A stretch of DNA of 64,000 bases from Azorinus chamasolen (taxonomy: Eukaryota; Mollusca; Bivalvia; Cardiida; Solecurtidae), in assembly GCA_963576725.1 (NCBI GenBank), contig OY755242.1, positions 23,444,156 through 23,508,155 of the forward strand, read 5' to 3'. The translations under genes and the position numbers were made by a program. Every line of letters starts with the position of its first letter. Position 1 is the first letter of the stretch. The notes under the pieces were generated by a model. The model was given only the letters and a program-made list of their open reading frames with translations, had not been told where the DNA came from and searched no databases. Of this stretch, positions 32,158 to 42,126 are shown in pieces.

Positions 32158-32482
32158 AACATTTTGAATGTTACGTTTTTGGCATGTCCTGTCACTTATT
32201 CTCAGTTCGAGCCAATAATGGATAAAGTTGAATGACAACGACAACTGTTGACACATTATCAGCGAGATATCACAGAATGCGAGCCCGGTCGATTTTACAT
32301 CTTATCGATGTTGACTTAAGATACTGTAAATGGGTCGCCACTGTCCCTGTATCTAATTTAGCAGTGTGTTTGGTGGATACGCCGTTCATGAAATAGTTCG
32401 GAAATTAGATTATAGCGTCCTTCGGAAGGCTTATCATTTAAACCGGACCAACAACCGTACGTATAATAGACTTTGATAACCC

Positions 32483-32915
32483 TCAACACCATGAGTATTC
32501 ATGTGAGACATCATGAATATTAATTAACTGATTTTTGTAATGGTATATAATTTTGGTCATGGCAGCAATTGTAGAGTCATATCTATAATATTCCATAAGC
32601 AAACAGAGCAGACCCTGATCAAAATGTCCCAACGGGAGCCGTCTGATATGAGTGTGCTGTTTGCAGAGGCGTTAAAGCACAGTAAAACCCCGCTAATGCG
32701 ACCACCTAAAATAGGTATAATTATGGGTGCTATGTGCAGGCGGCAGCTTAATGCTGGACAAAAGCATTAAGCAGAAAGCTCATAGAGGAGCTTTCTGCAT
32801 AACTTTTGCCCTGCATTAAGCAACCACCTGCTTATAAAGACACCCATGTCGATTCATTAAGTGGTTGCATTAGAGGAGATCTCCTGTATATATATGAAGC
32901 AAAGGGCTGGTATAG
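32483..32915 (+). mobile_element. TTAA-h MITE with TA-d element near its right end
   Basis: CATGAGTATTCATGTGAGAC, GGTCATGGCAGCAATTGTAG and a decayed hairpin (32610-32650) are h sequence. The TA-d element starts at 32690 (CAGTAAAACCCCGCTAATGC) and ends near 32886; apex GCTCATAGAGGAGC. The frame at 32540-32770 crosses this junction and is not a gene. Confidence 0.65.
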
Positions 32916-33059
32916 CACAACTATGAAACCAAGTACTATAACGTAATAAAACGTTTGCAATTATACTTCTTAGCGTTAGGAGTTATAAATCACACACACA
33001 TTGGTCCCATGGAATTCGGAATTGTGTGAATCTATACGTTAAAGCCCGCTGTAACAATG

Positions 33060-33300
33060 TTGTATGTTTATAACAGATGCCAGATAAGATACGTATATTT
33101 AAACATTTCCAGGAATAGCTCCGTTTTTTCTCCACCAAACCCTATACTGTGACCACTCTTTTGAATCGTCTCGAAGAGACGAAGACGATTCTAAAGAGTG
33201 GTCACATTATAGTGTTTGGTGGAGAAATGACGATTTTAGTATTTTGGTATGCGCCTTTAACTGTAGCTCTGATAAAACCATAATCAGTTGCAATGGCTTA
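33060..33300 (+). mobile_element. FB-F foldback element, copy 3
   Basis: Hairpin 33128-33226: arms CTCCACCAAACCCTATACTG and inverse, apex GTCTCGAAGAGACGAAGAC. Flanks ACATTTCCAGGAATAGCTCC and ATGACGATTTTAGTATTTTGG recur at copy 4. Confidence 0.75.
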
Positions 33301-33324
33301 TTTCCTCCCGCTTCATTCAAGCTT

Positions 33325-33430
33325 TTGAGAAACTGTTAACCGAGTGGCAAACAGTTTGGATCCTGGTGAGACGTCGTGTTACTAGGCGTCTCATTTGGAT
33401 TTAAGCCGTTTGCAAATCACAGTCAAGTAG
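33325..33430 (-). mobile_element. TTAA-b' hairpin fragment
   Basis: GTGGCAAACAGTTTGGATCC, then TGGTGAGACG, apex GTGTTACTAGGCG and the inverse ending AAGCCGTTTGC. T opposite T. Confidence 0.6.
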
Positions 33431-33495
33431 CGTTCCACAGGCAAATGTTTAATGCTTTGGCTTCCAAAATGGTGATATTTGAAGTAGACAACAGC

Positions 33496-33573
33496 TACTC
33501 TAAGTATGTTCTAGTGACTTATCCAAATTTTGGTGAATAAATTTGGATAAGTCACTAGAACATACTTAGAGTA
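33496..33573. repeat. Perfect 35-bp inverted repeat, 8-base loop
   Basis: The left arm (33496-33530) starts TACTCTAAGTATGTTC and the right arm (33539-33573) is its exact inverse. No mismatch in 35 pairs. The arms match none of the MITE families here, and there is no second copy. Confidence 0.95.
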
Positions 33574-33687
33574 AATGCATAATTATCCTGATGAACTTCC
33601 TTTGAGATCAGACAACAGCTGTTGACGTATTAGTTGATACTGTCCCTCAATACTGTGATACACTGTACTGTTATCAACTATCAGTTA

Positions 33688-33933
33688 ATCCTTACCCCTC
33701 TGTGAAAACAAAATGTCTGCTCAAATTTGGATCTGGTGCGTTTTTTACTGCTTCCTATTCCAGTCAAGTCTTTGTGAAACTATTGACCAAGCGTCATAAC
33801 ACAAGAGTTTATGAGACTATTGACTAGGTGTCAAATAGCGTGTTTCCTGACGAGACGCCGGGTTAATTGCCGTCCCATCTGGATCCAATCTGTTTTGTAA
33901 ATAAGACTCATGTCACAATTGGCGATATAAGGG
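33688..33933 (-). mobile_element. TTAA-b' MITE
   Basis: CAGTTAATCCTTACCCCTCT at the left; TGTCTGCTCAAATTTGGATC; hairpin from 33833 with apex GCCGGGTTAATTGCC, which keeps a TTAA in its loop; right end GCGATATAAGGG. T opposite T. Confidence 0.7.
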
Positions 33934-34138
33934 TTAGAACGACCCCTTCTTCGACATTTGTTCATGACAAGTACCTATAGTGAGCTGAAACTCTGAAACC
34001 GTTTCTTCATCTACCCCTTTGTAGCTGACTGACAGAGATCCTGTTGAATATTCGTGTAAGAAATACTGACATTATGACTATTTTGATGCCGAATAAATAC
34101 ATTATACAAATATATTTTGAATATGTATTATATACGTA

Positions 34139-34342
34139 CAGTAACACCCCTCTAATTCGACCAGCAAACGGGGCATAATTCACAGTGGCAAGGGCAGTTG
34201 GTAGCTTAATGCAGGACGAAGGTTATGCAGAAAGCTCCTATAGGAGCTTTGAGCATATTTTTCGTCCTGCATTAAGCAACCACCTGTTTATAAAGACACC
34301 CATGTTTATTCATTAAGTGGTCGCATTATAGGGGGTTTACTG
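34139..34342 (+). mobile_element. TA-d pogo-like MITE (complete)
   Basis: 204 bp with TA at 34137-34138 and 34343-34344. Left end CAGTAACACCCCTCTAATTC. Hairpin arms AATGCAGGACGAAGGTTATG and return; apex GCTCCTATAGGAGC. Confidence 0.88.
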
Positions 34343-34499
34343 TATTAGATCTATAACGGCATATGTACACGGGGTTGCTTGATACTAGTAGAAACTGCAG
34401 AGTCAGGTCTATCATAACAGAGCAGACCCTGGTCAGTCAGCTGTTTGCAAAGGTGTGAATAATGAGGGAAAGGGATAATTCTTAACGAATTGTACCGCA

Positions 34500-34723
34500 A
34501 CCAGTACCATTTTAACTCTTATATGAAAAAGAGTGTCAGCTCAAATTTGGATTTCTTGCAGTTGCAAATGCGTGCGTCCTATTCGTTCAAACGTTTGAGA
34601 AGTTGTTGAGCGAGTGTCAAACAGCTCGGATCCTGCTGAGACGCCGAGATAGTCGGGGACTCGCCTGTATCCAAGCTGTTTGCAAATGCCAGTCAAGTAG
34701 ATAGCCGATAGCGGGAAAAGGGT
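34500..34723 (-). mobile_element. TTAA-b' MITE
   Basis: GTGTCAGCTCAAATTTGGAT, TTCAAACGTTTGAGAAG, hairpin 34618-34682 with T opposite T, then GCCGATAGCGGGAAAAGGG and TTAA (34724-34727). Confidence 0.7.
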
Positions 34724-34735
34724 TAATACATATGA

Positions 34736-34948
34736 GCCCGTTCCATCATGAGACAAGTTACACTATGGTGTACCGTTAACTCGCTCCACCATGAGACTAA
34801 ATACAAGTTATGATATACGAGGACATAAGAACCCGCTCCATCATGAGACTAGTTTCACTATGGTGTACCGTAAACTCGCTCCACCATGAGACTAAATACA
34901 CTATGATATACATATGAGGAACCCGCTCCATCATGAGACTAGTTTCAC
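34736..34948 (+). repeat. ~100-bp tandem repeat, about 2.2 units
   Basis: CCGTTCCATCATGAGACAAG, then ACTATGGTGTACCG and CTCGCTCCACCATGAGACTA, recur with an irregular spacer. Confidence 0.8.
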
Positions 34949-34949
34949 T

Positions 34950-36000
34950 ACAAGAAAAGCATTGATGTAAACATCAAAGGGCGCCATTATAAAGAACAGC
35001 CATGCTGGTTTTGTTAAAATCTATTGTGAAACAAAAATTCTTAGAATATGAGTGATCACGATACTTATATGCTGTACTAACTCTTTCAATGACGATATAA
35101 CTTGACTGCTATTGAAATAGTGTAAACATAAATGAAGACAAATGAAAGTTTTTTACATGAAAATATAGACTGATTGGCATTATTTTAATATAATCATACA
35201 ATCATTCAAAATTTAGGAATAAAGAGTCAAAATTCGTGAAAAATGTTCGTTTTTGCCTGGATTAGGGTACTTTGAAATTCGCATAAATTTATAACTATTA
35301 TGGATAGAATCGAACAAATTGTATTTTTAGATAGTTTTAAGGTTGGGTATGAATGAAAATAAAGAAATAATGTGCTTTTTTTAGTATTTTTCAATTTCTT
35401 CATTTTTTGGGGCAAATATTTAGGGTTAGTGAGCCATGCCCGTGGCAACCACATTTTTGTTATTCATGAAGAGTTGAGATTTCTAAAGAGGACCATGTCA
35501 TTTCCTATTGTGGCTTTTAAAGTTGTCAAATTAGTGCTTAAATCTATTTTAATATATTTTAAAAAAGAAAAGAAATCATCAGTAGGAAGCCGTTGCATTG
35601 GTTACCATGGTAACACATGTTACAATTAGTACGATACTGTACCATATATATTTGCCATGTTTAATACACTTTCTGTAATTTTGGTGTCACTGTAATCTTA
35701 TTGACAGAATCATATAAATAAACATATTTTGTTGGTTGGTATGGCAAAATCACTTTTTTCCCCATTCAATGTTGAGGTTTTATATGGGGTTCATGCTATC
35801 TCACATTTTTTCACAAAAAATACCAAAATACATGTTTAAGACACATTCAATTATTCATAAAGTGGTCGCTTTTGCGAGTTCTTACTGTATATGTCTTTGA
35901 CGAAACGATCCAATGTTATTAGTGCCGTAGCCGTTGAGGTATGTGTCCCTGCCTAGTTATCTGTAGACATTAGTATGTTTTAACCCGCCTCATGTTAATC
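34950..36000. other. No gene seen
   Basis: AT-rich DNA. A solo TA-d right end is at about 35838-35889 (CATAAAGTGGTCGC...TCTTACTG). Small frames at 35227-35629 show no domain. Confidence 0.5.
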
Positions 36001-36004
36001 TTCA

Positions 36005-36090
36005 ACTGATTTTTAATGGCAAACAACTCACGCCCAGATGGGACGCCGAGTAATTCGTCGTCTCTCCAAGATTCAATCTGTGTGACGGTC
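36005..36090 (+). mobile_element. TTAA-b' hairpin fragment
   Basis: AATGGCAAACAACTCACG, CCAGATGGGACGCCGAGTAA and the weak return GTCGTCTCTCCAAGATTC. Confidence 0.5.
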
Positions 36091-36523
36091 TGTCTGTATG
36101 CTTTTAAAATCTTCAATGAAACGGATGAAAGTACAAATAGAACAGAAATCAGACAGGAGATACTAGCACATGATAGTCAACAGCAATTCCGGAACATATA
36201 CATACACACACACAACCGTCACAAAATTGTGATAGAGGAGCCCTCCCATTAGGGTAGGCACTGTTTGTCATGTTACACTTTTCTTTAGCAAAATCTCTAA
36301 AACAATCACCGTAAACTTTACCAGGTTGAATTATGGAATAGTGCATTTGAAAATACAACATTCTAAGTGTTAGTTTCATGTTTCAGTAAGAATCGTTACC
36401 GACTGAATAACGAGAGCTTCTTGCTTTTGTTCAATATGTTGCCATGTTTCACTACTGTTATCTTTCTCGTCTCAAAGGTTTACATACGTTTGTTTTGACA
36501 AAATAATGCCTTTGTTTTGTTAA

Positions 36524-36725
36524 CACTTTCGCTGCTTTTTGTTGCTGTCGGCAAAATTTGTCGTTTTGCTAATGATTTTATTTGTCATATTGTTTTCATT
36601 TTTATTTCTAAAATATAGTTACAATTAAAAAAAGTTTGGATACTGGTGAGACGACGAGTTACTCGGCGTCTCATCTGGATCCAAACTGTTTGCATAAGTA
36701 ATCACAGATGAGACATTGAGTTTTA
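36524..36725 (+). mobile_element. TTAA-b MITE, copy 5
   Basis: After TTAA (36520-36523): CACTTTCGCTGC, then TTTTCATTTTTATTTC. Hairpin 36632-36692 with T opposite T; right end decayed (CAGATGAGACATTGAG). Confidence 0.75.
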
Positions 36726-36815
36726 AGTTTTAGTTAAAAGGCTTAGTCTAAGTCACCGTAAAGCAACTCACCGGGTTTGTTTCAATGGACGGATGTGTGG
36801 TTATCTTTGCAAATA

Positions 36816-37118
36816 CAGTTGAACTTCGATAACTCGAACTTCAAGGGACCGTATAAATTAGTTCGAGGTAACAGGAGTTCAAGTTATCCGAATGAATTCT
36901 AATCTGAACGATTTCTCAAGGCCACTGCTTAATACAGGTCTAAAGTAATGCTGAAAGCATTATAAAAGACCTTTATTAAGCTGTCGCATGTGTTTCTAGA
37001 TATCTGTAGCGATACATTTTAGAGTAATTCTGTATTGCAAGTTTTGGAAGGACTGAACATTTTGTTCGAGTTATCCGAAGTTCGAGTTATCCGTGTTCGA
37101 GATATCGAAGTTCAACTG
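36816..37118 (+). mobile_element. TA-e pogo/Tigger-like MITE, copy 2 (complete)
   Basis: 303 bp with TA at 36814-36815 and 37119-37120. Left end CAGTTGAACTTCGATAACTC, right end its inverse. The hairpin is shrunken (GAAAGCATTATAAAAG region), unlike copy 1. Confidence 0.88.
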
Positions 37119-37325
37119 TAGTTTAGATACCGATGAGTAAATCGGCGTCTCATCAGGACCCGAAGTGTTTGACACACCACTTCTTTAGAGAAGAAATTAA
37201 AGGAAAATCCACTCTGAAATTTAAAGCAGGCGACGTTGTTTGTTGACCCAATTGATTCGGGCTCTCAAAGAGTTAAGCCTAAGAATGGGGATACATATAT
37301 ACATGGACAGTTGAACCCATCTTAA

Positions 37326-37525
37326 CCTTTAGCCTTCTGAGGAAATTATACTGGAATTGTTTTCACCCACTACATTTTCAAAATTCATGCTATAATGAAA
37401 TTGTCTACCAAAATGCAATCAGCGTGTCAAACAGTTTGGATCCTGATGAGACGCCGAGTTACTCGGCGTATCATCTGGATCCAAACTGTTTGCATAGATA
37501 TTCACTCATCCGCCAACAGCAGGTT
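37326..37525 (+). mobile_element. TTAA-b MITE, diverged copy
   Basis: Follows TTAA at about 37322. Hairpin 37432-37493 is clean (apex GCCGAGTTACTCGGC, T opposite T), but the flanks differ from copies 1-3; right end CCGCCAACAGCAGG. Confidence 0.65.
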
Positions 37526-37526
37526 A

Positions 37527-37941
37527 AAGGTTAAGCAACCACTCCATAGATAAATACGGATGGCTTTAAAAGTAGGTGACTGCTTAATTCAGGACGAATG
37601 TAATCCAGAAAGCACTTATAAGAGCTTTCTGTAGTACAATCGTCCTGAATTAAACCACCACCTGTCCTTAACCCATTCCTTTCTATTGACGTCTTTTGAC
37701 GCCTCTATAAAAGTCACTTTTTGGAACCATTGTGATAAATAGAGCATATGCTCCAGAGGAGCAAATGCTCTATTTATTACAATGGTTTCATTACTACACA
37801 AATCAAAAGATTTCCTTTTCTCTAGTAAATGCTCCTTATCGGTAGATTTATTCAAAGAAATTGGATCTAAAATAGCTTATGAGGTAATGGGTTAAGACCC
37901 AACATGAGATAGTTTTGTTGGTCACAGTAGTGGGTATTTAC
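37527..37941 (+). mobile_element. TA-d MITE hosting a TTAA-a MITE
   Basis: TAGGTGACTGCTTAATTCAGG and hairpin (apex GCACTTATAAGAGC) end at CACCACCTGTCC. Then comes the TTAA-a insert. The d right side resumes as GACCCAACATG...GTCACAGTAGTGGG...TTTACAG. Confidence 0.6.
37672..37891 (-). mobile_element. TTAA-a MITE, copy 7 (complete, nested)
   Basis: 220 bp between TTAA (37668-37671) and TTAA (37892-37895). Hairpin near-perfect; apex GCTCCAGAGGAGC. The minus-strand frame at 37616-37855 reads through it and is not a gene. Confidence 0.9.
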
Positions 37942-38054
37942 AGTACTTGGGAAACTATACTGCTTGAATGTGTAACCGAAGACGTGTCATTGATAGGCGG
38001 CCTAAATGGTTAAATGTCACGAGTAAAATGGCTTGTAAAATCAATTCACTTTAG

Positions 38055-38283
38055 CCCTTCTCTAGATGAATATTCACGTTAGAAATATTGGCTTCAAGAA
38101 TACATGTATTGTTTTCTTCAAGTTTGTAATGGTGCATGAACACAGTATGCATCGGCCATGGAACTGTAAGATTCATATCTGTTTAAATATAATTAGCATT
38201 AAGCAGACGACTGCTAGAAGGGATGTCTGGTCTAGGTCTACTGTTTGCATAATCAGTCAAAAGTGTCCATATCAGGTATACGG
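38055..38283 (+). mobile_element. TTAA-h MITE
   Basis: CCCTTCTCTAGATGAATATTC, GCATCGGCCATGGAACTGTA, one hairpin arm (GTCTGGTCTAGGTCTACTG) and right end ATATCAGGTATACGG then TTAA. Confidence 0.6.
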
Positions 38284-38469
38284 TTAATCGATGAAGAAAG
38301 TAATTTGTTCTTTATTGATTCCGAAGAGAAAACACAACGTTGCTTAACCGGTTGAGAATTACATTAGATGAAAACAAAGTGTTCTTTTTCTTGTACAATT
38401 GCATGACTAGTAATAGGTCAGTGGTTGAATAACGACACGTCAGACTCTAAAAAGTGTTTTCGATTCGAC

Positions 38470-39490
38470 CCGATACTGAACAAGTCTCCAACTGAATATA
38501 GGCTCAGGTTGTAGCTGACTGAAAACTGAACTAGTCTATAATTGGAATACTAAACCATTCTCTAACTGAATGCTGAACCAGTCTCTAACTTAATACATAA
38601 CCAGTCTCTAACTTAATACATAACCAGTCTCTAACTTAATACATAACCAGTCTCTAACTGAATACGGTATCTTAATGAATACTGAATCAGTATCTAACTG
38701 TATACCGAATCAGTTTCAGACTGAATAGTAAATCAGTCTTTAACTGCCTACCGAATAAGTCTCTAACTGCATACTGAATCAGTCTCTAACTCAATACTGA
38801 TTCAGTCTGTAAGTGAATACCGAATCAGTCTCTAACTGCATACAAAACCAGTTTCTATCTGAATACTGAATAAGTCTCTAACTGAATGCTGAATTAATCT
38901 GTAAGTGAATACTAAATCAGTCTTTTACTGGATACATAATCAGTATCTACATGAATACTGAACCAGTCTCTAATTGGATATATAATCGGTATCTAAGTGC
39001 ATACTGAATCAGTCTCTAAATGAATAATGAATCACTCTCTTCAACTGAATACATAATTTGTCCGTGATTGAATACTGAACCAGTCTCTAAATGAATTATA
39101 TAATAAGTATCTCAGGGAATACTAAACAGTCTCTAAATGAATTATATAATAAGTATCTCAGGGAATACTGAACCAGTCTCTAAATGAATAACGAATTAGT
39201 CTCTTTAAATGGATACATAAACAGTCTGTACTTGATTAATTAATCAGTCCGGAACTGAATATTCAATCTGTCTTTAACTGGATACTGAAAAAATATCTAA
39301 CTGAATATATAATCAGTCTCTAACTGAACACTGAATCAGATTCTAACTGGATAAATAACCAGTCTCTAACTGAATACTGAACCAGTTTTAAATGAATATT
39401 CATCAGTCTCTAACTGAATACTGAACCAGTTCTAACTGGATATATAACCAGTCTCTAACTGAATACTGAACCAATTTCTCACTGTACAAC
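38470..39490 (+). repeat. 23-bp minisatellite, about 40 units
   Basis: Unit close to AACTGAATACTGAACCAGT plus CTCT, varying from 20 to 26 bases. At 39085-39180 a ~65-bp block with ATATAATAAGTATCTCAGGG is duplicated. No gene. Confidence 0.95.
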
Positions 39491-39644
39491 TGTCTTCACT
39501 TGTATGTATAATTCCATTCATATACAATTTGATGTTCAAAGACAACGCAAATAACATTTGTTTAGGACGAACGACTATATACCCAGTAGGTTAGTGTTTT
39601 CGGGATTTAACTTATTTCAAATAATACATTAAGTGTATTGTTGT

Positions 39645-40060
39645 TTTACTCCTATACTACGTCTTTGAACATTGTTTCAAGCAGAGTAGACCCAGATTAA
39701 ACAGCGTCTGCAGGAGCCGTGTGACCTGGGTCCATGCTTATAAAGCTTTTAGTTGAGTCTGAGTCTCGTTCTCAAGCTTTTGATTGGTCAGATTTGAGTT
39801 CTCAAGCTTTTGATTGGTCAGATTTGAGCCAAAGGCTCAAATCTGACCAATCAAAAACTTGAGAACGAACTCAGACTCAACTAAACGTTTTATAAGCACG
39901 GACCCAGGGTCTGTTGTGATTGCTATGGAATTGTGTAAATCTGAATCTACAGTTTCTGCAATGACCAAAACATCCTATGTCAATATGTCATTATAAATAT
40001 TCAACTGATCGATATCTATAGAGCCATTATTACTGAATAGTCATTGAGTAGAGGGTGAAG
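39645..40060 (-). mobile_element. TTAA-h MITE hosting FB-E
   Basis: CAAGCAGAGTAGACCCAGAT and half hairpin lead into FB-E (39728-39905). Afterwards GGGTCTGTTGTGATTGC, AATCTGAATCTACAG and the h tail continue to about 40060. Confidence 0.6.
39728..39905. mobile_element. FB-E foldback element, copy 3 (complete)
   Basis: Ends GGGTCCATGCTTATAAAGC and GTTTTATAAGCACGGACCC. The arms pair over most of the element; apex GAGCCAAAGGCTC. The unit TTTTGATTGGTCAGATTTGA is doubled in the left arm only. Confidence 0.85.
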
Positions 40061-40207
40061 TTTTTAGCTGCTTTGTAATTTGTGAAAGTATTTGCAAAAA
40101 ATGTTCAGTTCAGTTCAGGCGACAAGTTAATATATCACCAAATGAAGATATGCGGTCACTAGATATAGGAGCGGAAAAATATTGCCCATAATCTCACCAA
40201 TCAGATA

Positions 40208-40345
40208 CAGTTAAACCCCTCTAATGCGACCACTTAATGAACAAACATGATTGTCTTCATAAGCAGGTGGTTGCTTAATGCCTTCGTCCTGCATTAAGCT
40301 ACCATCTGCCTTTGCCGTTGTGGTAGCATTAGAGGGCTTTTACTG
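40208..40345 (+). mobile_element. TA-d MITE, hairpin core deleted
   Basis: TA (40206-40207) and TA (40346-40347). Ends CAGTTAAACCCCTCTAATGC and inverse. GTTGCTTAATGC joins directly to CTTCGTCCTGCATTAAGC, so the hairpin tip is missing. Confidence 0.82.
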
Positions 40346-40394
40346 TACTCGAGAATGATCTAAGTCTCAGACTCAGAAGTTTTATAACCTTTGG

Positions 40395-41220
40395 CCCTGA
40401 CTCGAATTTGCAAACAACGTGAAGCGAGATGAGTTGAGGGTAGCTCTGTGGCGCATCAGGATCTACGCTGTTTGACACACTATCGCCAGTTTATCTACAG
40501 CGTGTTCATTACTGAATCGGAAGTATTCAAAATTGAATCTCATGTTTCAAATTTGAGCAGACTTGTTTCTCGCTTCGGGGTAAGGGCTAGATATCTGCTC
40601 TTATAAACGAATTCACATAAAAAGCAATATCAAGTCTTATATGCACTTATATGTAAAGCTCTAATCATGTCTCATTGTACATACTCATTATCCATAATCT
40701 TTTGTTTATTGCCAAGACACTATATTTGCATTACCTGGAGAGATGGCGTTACATAATGTTGTAAAAACTTGTAGCCAAATCTCATGCATGACATTATAAT
40801 ATTATGCTATTAAATTTCAACAAAAAACTAGCAATATTAGAACATGGGGTTTTCATATTACATTTCGAACGCCCCCGTCCCATACGCGTATAATGACATT
40901 GATCGAATGTCAGACAGTACATTTTGAATTTCCCTTTCGCGTCCCATTTCGTTATCATTTATTTACTCAATGCAAATGCCTGCGTTGGATACCAGCATAT
41001 TATACAAGCGAAATAAAACGCTAACCCTTCTCATGCTGCAAGAAAAAATATATGATCAATGTCTGATTGGCTGAGCTTTCACTGACTTCTGATTCCATTA
41101 AACTTGACTGAGTGTCAAATAGCTGTCAAACAGCTGTCAAACAGGTGTCTCATCTGGATTCAAGCTGTTTGCAAATGCGAGTTAAGACGCACTTACATGA
41201 AGCATGTGTACGGTTAAATA
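40395..41220. other. b' remnants, otherwise no gene
   Basis: Decayed TTAA-b' pieces at 40395-40588 (GTTTGACACACTATCGCC, AAATTTGAGCAGAC) and 41095-41190, the latter with a triplicated AGCTGTCAAACAG word. AT-rich unique DNA lies between. Confidence 0.5.
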
Positions 41221-41481
41221 TGCACATTGTCTACACATGCATAGATACAGAACATGTAAAAATCCACATGAGACGACAGGTAAAGTGACGTATCATCTAG
41301 AACAAGACTGTTATTGAAATATATGACAAAACATCTGCTAGGAAATCTGACTTAGAAGACGTTCTATCAATGGAGATTTGTTAAGCGCGCTTACCGTTAA
41401 CTGATAGGGTTTCGAGTTATTTTGAACATGTCACGCTGTTGTATGTTGTATGAATCATTGATATCTACAAACGCACTTTAA

Positions 41482-41694
41482 CCCTTTCCTTCATACATGT
41501 ATATACGCATTTTCATGCATTTGCAAATAGAACAAACCCAGGATCTATTCTCTTTGCTTATGGCATGATATAGATCTGATTCTACAGTCTTGTCAACGCA
41601 CAACATTCCTTCGAAATTTTTAAGTTATGAAATTTAATCTAATACATATTGATGATCTTATTATTTCTTACATGAATATTTAACAGGGAAAGGG
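41482..41694 (+). mobile_element. TTAA-g MITE, hairpin reduced
   Basis: Between TTAA (41478-41481) and TTAA (41695-41698). Ends CCCTTTCCTTCAT and ACAGGGAAAGGG. The hairpin is reduced to GAACAAACCCAGGATCTATTC. Confidence 0.8.
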
Positions 41695-41715
41695 TTAACA
41701 TTGACATTATAAATA

Positions 41716-41931
41716 CAGTAAAAACTCTCTATAACAACACTAAATTACAGAAAAACCTCTCTATAACGACCACTAAATTACATCAAGTATTTTGTGTTAA
41801 AGGCATGTGAATGCTTAAAGCAAAATGAAAGTAAAACAGAACGCTTCTATAGGAGCGTTCTGTTTTCTTTCACCTTGCTTTAAGCAACCACCTGCCCGAA
41901 ATACCAACTAATTAACACCGTTTAGTGTACT
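41716..41931 (+). mobile_element. TA-c MITE, copy 6, with doubled left end
   Basis: TA then CAGTAAAAACTCTCTATAAC; 32 bases later the left end appears again (CAGAAAAACCTCTCTATAAC). Hairpin apex GAACGCTTCTATAGGAGCG. The right terminal repeat is cut short after GTTTAGTG. Confidence 0.8.
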
Positions 41932-42126
41932 AATTATTTTTTATGCTGGCATATTAATACGGCAAAGTTTGGTACTGGCAGAAATTGTAGAATCAGTTTT
42001 ATTTACATTTAATCACATAGGCAAACAGCAGACCAAGACCCAGATCAGACAGCTCCAACAGGAGTCATCTAACATGGGTTTACTCTGTTTACAAGGGCGT
42101 TAAAGTGTGTACGTATGCAGTAAAGT
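41932..42126 (-). mobile_element. TTAA-h MITE next to the 35-bp minisatellite
   Basis: Body with TACTGGCAGAAATTGTAGAA, hairpin 42027-42078 (one of two copies lacking the stem mismatch), then GGGCGTTAAAGTGTGTACG and ATGCAGTAAAGTC. That last word corresponds to the h right end and passes straight into TTAACCCTTACACC of the array. Confidence 0.65.

Noticed and set aside
33496..33573. MicroRNA gene
   Set aside because: Perfect pairing through the whole stem without bulges is atypical for an animal pre-miRNA; no conservation evidence available.
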